From M55B127 sp034521955 (GTDB lineage: Bacteria; Bacillota; Halanaerobiia; Halanaerobiales; M55B127): a stretch of DNA of 64,000 nt. A program made the translations under genes and the position numbers. The notes below the pieces were generated by a model. That model saw nothing but the letters and a program-made list of their open reading frames with translations. It did no database searches and was not told the DNA's origin. The DNA is taken from positions 62,001 through 126,000 of the forward strand of contig JAXHLT010000006.1 in NCBI GenBank assembly GCA_034521955.1. Direction: 5' to 3'. Of this stretch, positions 61,571-64,000 are shown in pieces; the first letter of the stretch is position 1, and each line of letters begins with the position of its first letter.

Positions 61571-63037
61571 GTGAGTGATGACCAAAATGTAGGAAAAGTT
61601 GTTCAGGTTATCGGAGCTGTAGTTGATGTTGAATTTCCTGAAGGCACTTTACCTGAAATATATAATGCTGTTAAAATTATTAAAGATGAAGAAAGTCAAG
61701 ATATATTAGTTATCGAAGTAATCCAGCAGCTTGGAGACAATCGGGTTCGTTGTATTGCTATGGATTCAACTGATGGATTAGTTCGTGGTATGAAAGCTAT
61801 CGATCAGGGTGGTCCAATAAGTGTTCCTGTAGGAGAACAGGTCTTAGGTAGAATTTTTAATGTATTAGGTGAAACAATAGATAAACAGGGAGAAATAACA
61901 ACAGAAAAAAGAATGCCGATACATAGGCAGGCTCCTGATTATGAAGATCTACAAACTTCAACCGAACTTTTTGAAACCGGTATTAAAGTAATCGACTTAC
62001 TTGCCCCATATACAAGAGGTGGTAAAGTAGGATTATTTGGTGGTGCCGGAGTTGGTAAAACAGTTTTGATCCAGGAGTTAATCAATAATATAGCGGTTGA
62101 GCACGGTGGTTACTCAGTATTCTCTGGTGTTGGAGAAAGAACTAGAGAAGGTAATGACCTCTGGCTTGAATTTAAAGAGGCAGATATTTTAGATAAAGTA
62201 GCTTTGGTATTCGGTCAGATGAATGAACCACCTGGGGCTCGTATGAGAGTTGGTTTAACTGGTTTAACTATGGCGGAACACTTCCGTGATGAGTTAGGTC
62301 AGGATGTATTATTATTTATTGATAATATATTCCGTTTTATTCAGGCTGGTTCAGAGGTTTCTGCTTTATTAGGTAGGATGCCTTCTGCGGTTGGTTATCA
62401 ACCAACACTAGCATATGATGTTGGTTCATTACAGGAGAGAATTACTTCAACTAAAAAAGGTTCTATCACATCTGTACAGGCTATTTATGTTCCGGCAGAT
62501 GACTTGACTGACCCTGCTCCTGCAACAACATTTGCCCATCTTGATGCTAAAACAGTTCTATCAAGACAGATTGTTGAAAAAGGTATTTATCCTGCGGTTG
62601 ATCCTCTTGATTCAACATCAAAAATACTTGATCCACGTATTGTTGGTGAAGAACATTATAAGGTTGCCCGTGATGTTCAGCAGATCTTACAGAAGTATCA
62701 AGATCTACAGGATATTATTGCAATTCTTGGTATGGATGAGCTTTCTGAAGAAGATAAAATTGTTGTAAATAGAGCAAGAAGAATTGAAAGATTCTTATCT
62801 CAACCTTTCTTTGTAGCTGAACAGTTTACCGGACAAAAAGGTACTTATGTAGAACTTGAAGATACAATTAAAGGATTCAAAGAAATTATTAATGGTAAAC
62901 ATGATGACCTACCAGAAGAAGCATTTTACATGGTAGGAACTATAGATGAAGCTGTAGATAAAGCTGAAAAATTAAGGGCTGAAACCCAGGATAGAAAAGA
63001 TAAGAAAGAAAAGTCTGAAGAGAAAAAAGGTGAATAG
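61571..63037 (+). CDS. atpD: F-type ATP synthase subunit beta
   Basis: 488 residues, catalytic subunit. Walker A GGAGVGKTVLIQ near residue 157, catalytic Glu in GVGERTREGNDL, Walker B LLFIDNIFRF and the DELSEED-loop variant GMDELSEEDK, all intact. A charged tail (DRKDKKEKSEEKKGE) extends the usual end by about 15 residues. GTG start behind AAGGAGGAG. Confidence 0.97.
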   Translation: MSDDQNVGKVVQVIGAVVDVEFPEGTLPEIYNAVKIIKDEESQDILVIEVIQQLGDNRVRCIAMDSTDGLVRGMKAIDQGGPISVPVGEQVLGRIFNVLGETIDKQGEITTEKRMPIHRQAPDYEDLQTSTELFETGIKVIDLLAPYTRGGKVGLFGGAGVGKTVLIQELINNIAVEHGGYSVFSGVGERTREGNDLWLEFKEADILDKVALVFGQMNEPPGARMRVGLTGLTMAEHFRDELGQDVLLFIDNIFRFIQAGSEVSALLGRMPSAVGYQPTLAYDVGSLQERITSTKKGSITSVQAIYVPADDLTDPAPATTFAHLDAKTVLSRQIVEKGIYPAVDPLDSTSKILDPRIVGEEHYKVARDVQQILQKYQDLQDIIAILGMDELSEEDKIVVNRARRIERFLSQPFFVAEQFTGQKGTYVELEDTIKGFKEIINGKHDDLPEEAFYMVGTIDEAVDKAEKLRAETQDRKDKKEKSEEKKGE

Positions 63038-63039
63038 TT

Positions 63040-63465
63040 ATGGCACCTAAAAAACAAATATTGTTAGAAATTATCACACCTAAAGAAACAGTTTTTAAAG
63101 AAAAGGTTGATGTTTTAGAAGCACCGGCTGTTGATGGTCTGATTGGAATACTACCCAGACATGCTCCTTTAATAACTGCCTTAAAAACTGGAGTTATTAG
63201 AGTAAAACAGGAAACAAAGGAAAGATATATTTCTGTCAGTGAGGGGATTATGGATGTAAAGCCTGACCAGGTTAATATTGTTGCCCGTACTGCAGAACTA
63301 CCTGAAGAAATAGATGTTGACAGAGCTAAAAAAGCTAAAGAAAGAGCAAAGGAAAGACTGGAAAAGTCAAGTGCTAAAATTGATCAGGCCAGAGCAGAAG
63401 GAGCTCTTGAGAGAGCTATGGCAAGAATAAAAGCAGCTGAAAATCATCGTAGTGATTATTATTAA
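63040..63465 (+). CDS. atpC: F-type ATP synthase subunit epsilon
   Basis: 141 residues: N-terminal beta sandwich (ITPKETVFKEKVDVLEAPA, DGLIGILPRHAPLITAL) and a C-terminal helical hairpin rich in Arg/Lys/Glu. It couples gamma to the c ring and can inhibit ATP hydrolysis through the hairpin. Two bases separate it from atpD; a terminator follows. Confidence 0.95.
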   Translation: MAPKKQILLEIITPKETVFKEKVDVLEAPAVDGLIGILPRHAPLITALKTGVIRVKQETKERYISVSEGIMDVKPDQVNIVARTAELPEEIDVDRAKKAKERAKERLEKSSAKIDQARAEGALERAMARIKAAENHRSDYY

Positions 63466-63484
63466 TATAAGTATAAAAGATTAT

Positions 63485-63508
63485 GCCCCTTTTTATTGGG
63501 GCTTTTTT
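63485..63508 (+). terminator. terminator of the atp operon
   Basis: GCCCC (63485-63489) pairs with GGGGC (63498-63502), followed by T6. The stretch 63509-63710 contains a TTGACA at 63634-63639 without a well-spaced -10, and a short TGCTTT/AAAGCA hairpin of unclear meaning. Confidence 0.88.
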
Positions 63509-63710
63509 CTTTATATACATATATATTTAAACCCTGTTAATATTTGTTATTGCTTTAATCAAAGCAGATTAAAAACAATTTGGAAATGTTGATAAAAGTA
63601 GAAATATATGATATCCTTACTAGGTATGTAATGTTGACAAATGAAGGTTTTTTAAAAGTAATATAGAATTAAATACAATAGAGATTTATGTTATGAAAGG
63701 AGCATATAAA

Positions 63711-64000
63711 TTGGCCAAATTTATTATTAACGGAGGATATTCTCTGAATGGAGAAGTAAAAATTAATGGTGCCAAAAATGCTGCTTTACCTATACTGGCT
63801 GCCGCTTTATTGGCAGATTCTCCCAGTATTTTAAAAGACATTCCAAATTTGAGAGATGTTTCAAATTTATGTGAGATTATAAAGAAGATGGGGGCCAAAG
63901 TTGAAAGAAATGGCCATACCGTTGAAATAGATCCCAGTGGTTTAAATACATATGAAACTGATAAAGAACTTGCTAAAAAATTAAGAGCTTCATATTATAT
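63711..64000 (+). CDS. murA: UDP-N-acetylglucosamine 1-carboxyvinyltransferase, N-terminal part (cut by window end)
   Basis: First committed step of peptidoglycan synthesis, transferring enolpyruvate from PEP to UDP-GlcNAc. The visible 96 residues begin AKFIINGGYSLNGEVKINGAKNAALP, with the conserved Lys-Asn pair that binds substrate, and continue in frame to the window edge. Starts at TTG 63711 behind AAAGGAG. murA follows the atp operon in Bacillus as well. Confidence 0.95.
   Translation, partial: MAKFIINGGYSLNGEVKINGAKNAALPILAAALLADSPSILKDIPNLRDVSNLCEIIKKMGAKVERNGHTVEIDPSGLNTYETDKELAKKLRASYY

Noticed and set aside
62532..62768. 78-codon ORF inside atpD
   Set aside because: Out-of-frame shadow of a highly conserved beta-subunit region.
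63545..63580. Short TGCTTT/AAAGCA hairpin between atpC and murA
   Set aside because: Six base pairs in AT-rich sequence, no T tract and no partner element; not enough to call a regulator.

Overview
The window is about 30 % GC, gene-dense and almost entirely on the + strand. It looks like the chromosome of an anaerobic, diderm, low-GC Firmicute, and the order Halanaerobiales is my best guess. That rests on four points. (1) The block ywiB-argS-pyrG ... fba ... rho-rpmE-tdk ... prfA-prmC-tsaC-ywlE-upp-wecA-atp-murA matches the Firmicute (Bacillus-like) gene order. (2) An envelope cluster with two LpxB-like glycosyltransferases, MsbA, an O-antigen-ligase-like protein, an ArnT-like transferase and GtrA/GtrB-like proteins implies an outer membrane with LPS-like glycolipid. 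(3) Rubrerythrin, reverse rubrerythrin, superoxide reductase and a CoA-disulfide-reductase-type NADH oxidase are the oxygen defence of a strict anaerobe. (4) The ATP synthase c subunit carries a complete Na+-binding signature. The taxonomic placement is inference.

Layout. 1-1.7 kb: end of a DUF4438 gene, then rubrerythrin and superoxide reductase. 1.7-5.4 kb: pgi, a membrane-anchored kinase-like protein lacking catalytic residues, nadE. 5.4-13.6 kb: a cobalamin riboswitch with terminator controlling cobU-cbiP-cbiB-cobT-cobS-pduX-cobD-btuF, i.e. the late steps that turn a cobyrinic/cobinamide precursor into cobalamin; a cobC-like phosphatase follows from its own promoter. 14.3-26 kb: envelope glycolipid cluster. 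26-29 kb: Fur-box-preceded feoAB plus an Mrp ATPase. 29-38.8 kb: cysteine desulfidase-like protein, CoA-disulfide reductase, reverse rubrerythrin, ccdA-resA (minus strand), M18 aminopeptidase, a CHASE2/degenerate cyclase, protein disulfide oxidoreductase and thioredoxin, flavodoxin. 38.8-55.8 kb: housekeeping block. 55.9-63.5 kb: the F-type ATP synthase operon. The window ends inside murA.

The most unusual item is the ATP synthase operon, ordered atpZ-atpB-atpE1-atpI-atpE2-atpFHAGDC. AtpE2 is a normal Na+-type c subunit. AtpE1 aligns to it without gaps yet has Gly in place of the ion-carrying Glu and Met in place of the Na+-ligand Gln, so it is an ion-silent rotor paralogue. An intrinsic terminator lies between atpE2 and atpF, and a nine-codon ORF with its own Shine-Dalgarno sequence overlaps it, suggesting translation-coupled attenuation. 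Other points of interest are a structured leader before a five-Cys-pair zinc-ribbon gene, two likely AUU start codons, and both a pseudokinase and a pseudocyclase.

Caveat on quality: eight genes (btuF, the waaL-like gene, feoA, feoB, the CoA-disulfide reductase, the cyclase, a HAD phosphatase and the essential prfA) are broken by single frameshifts, seven of them net +1. This pattern points to insertion errors in the assembly rather than real gene loss. No tRNA, rRNA, CRISPR array or insertion sequence was seen.
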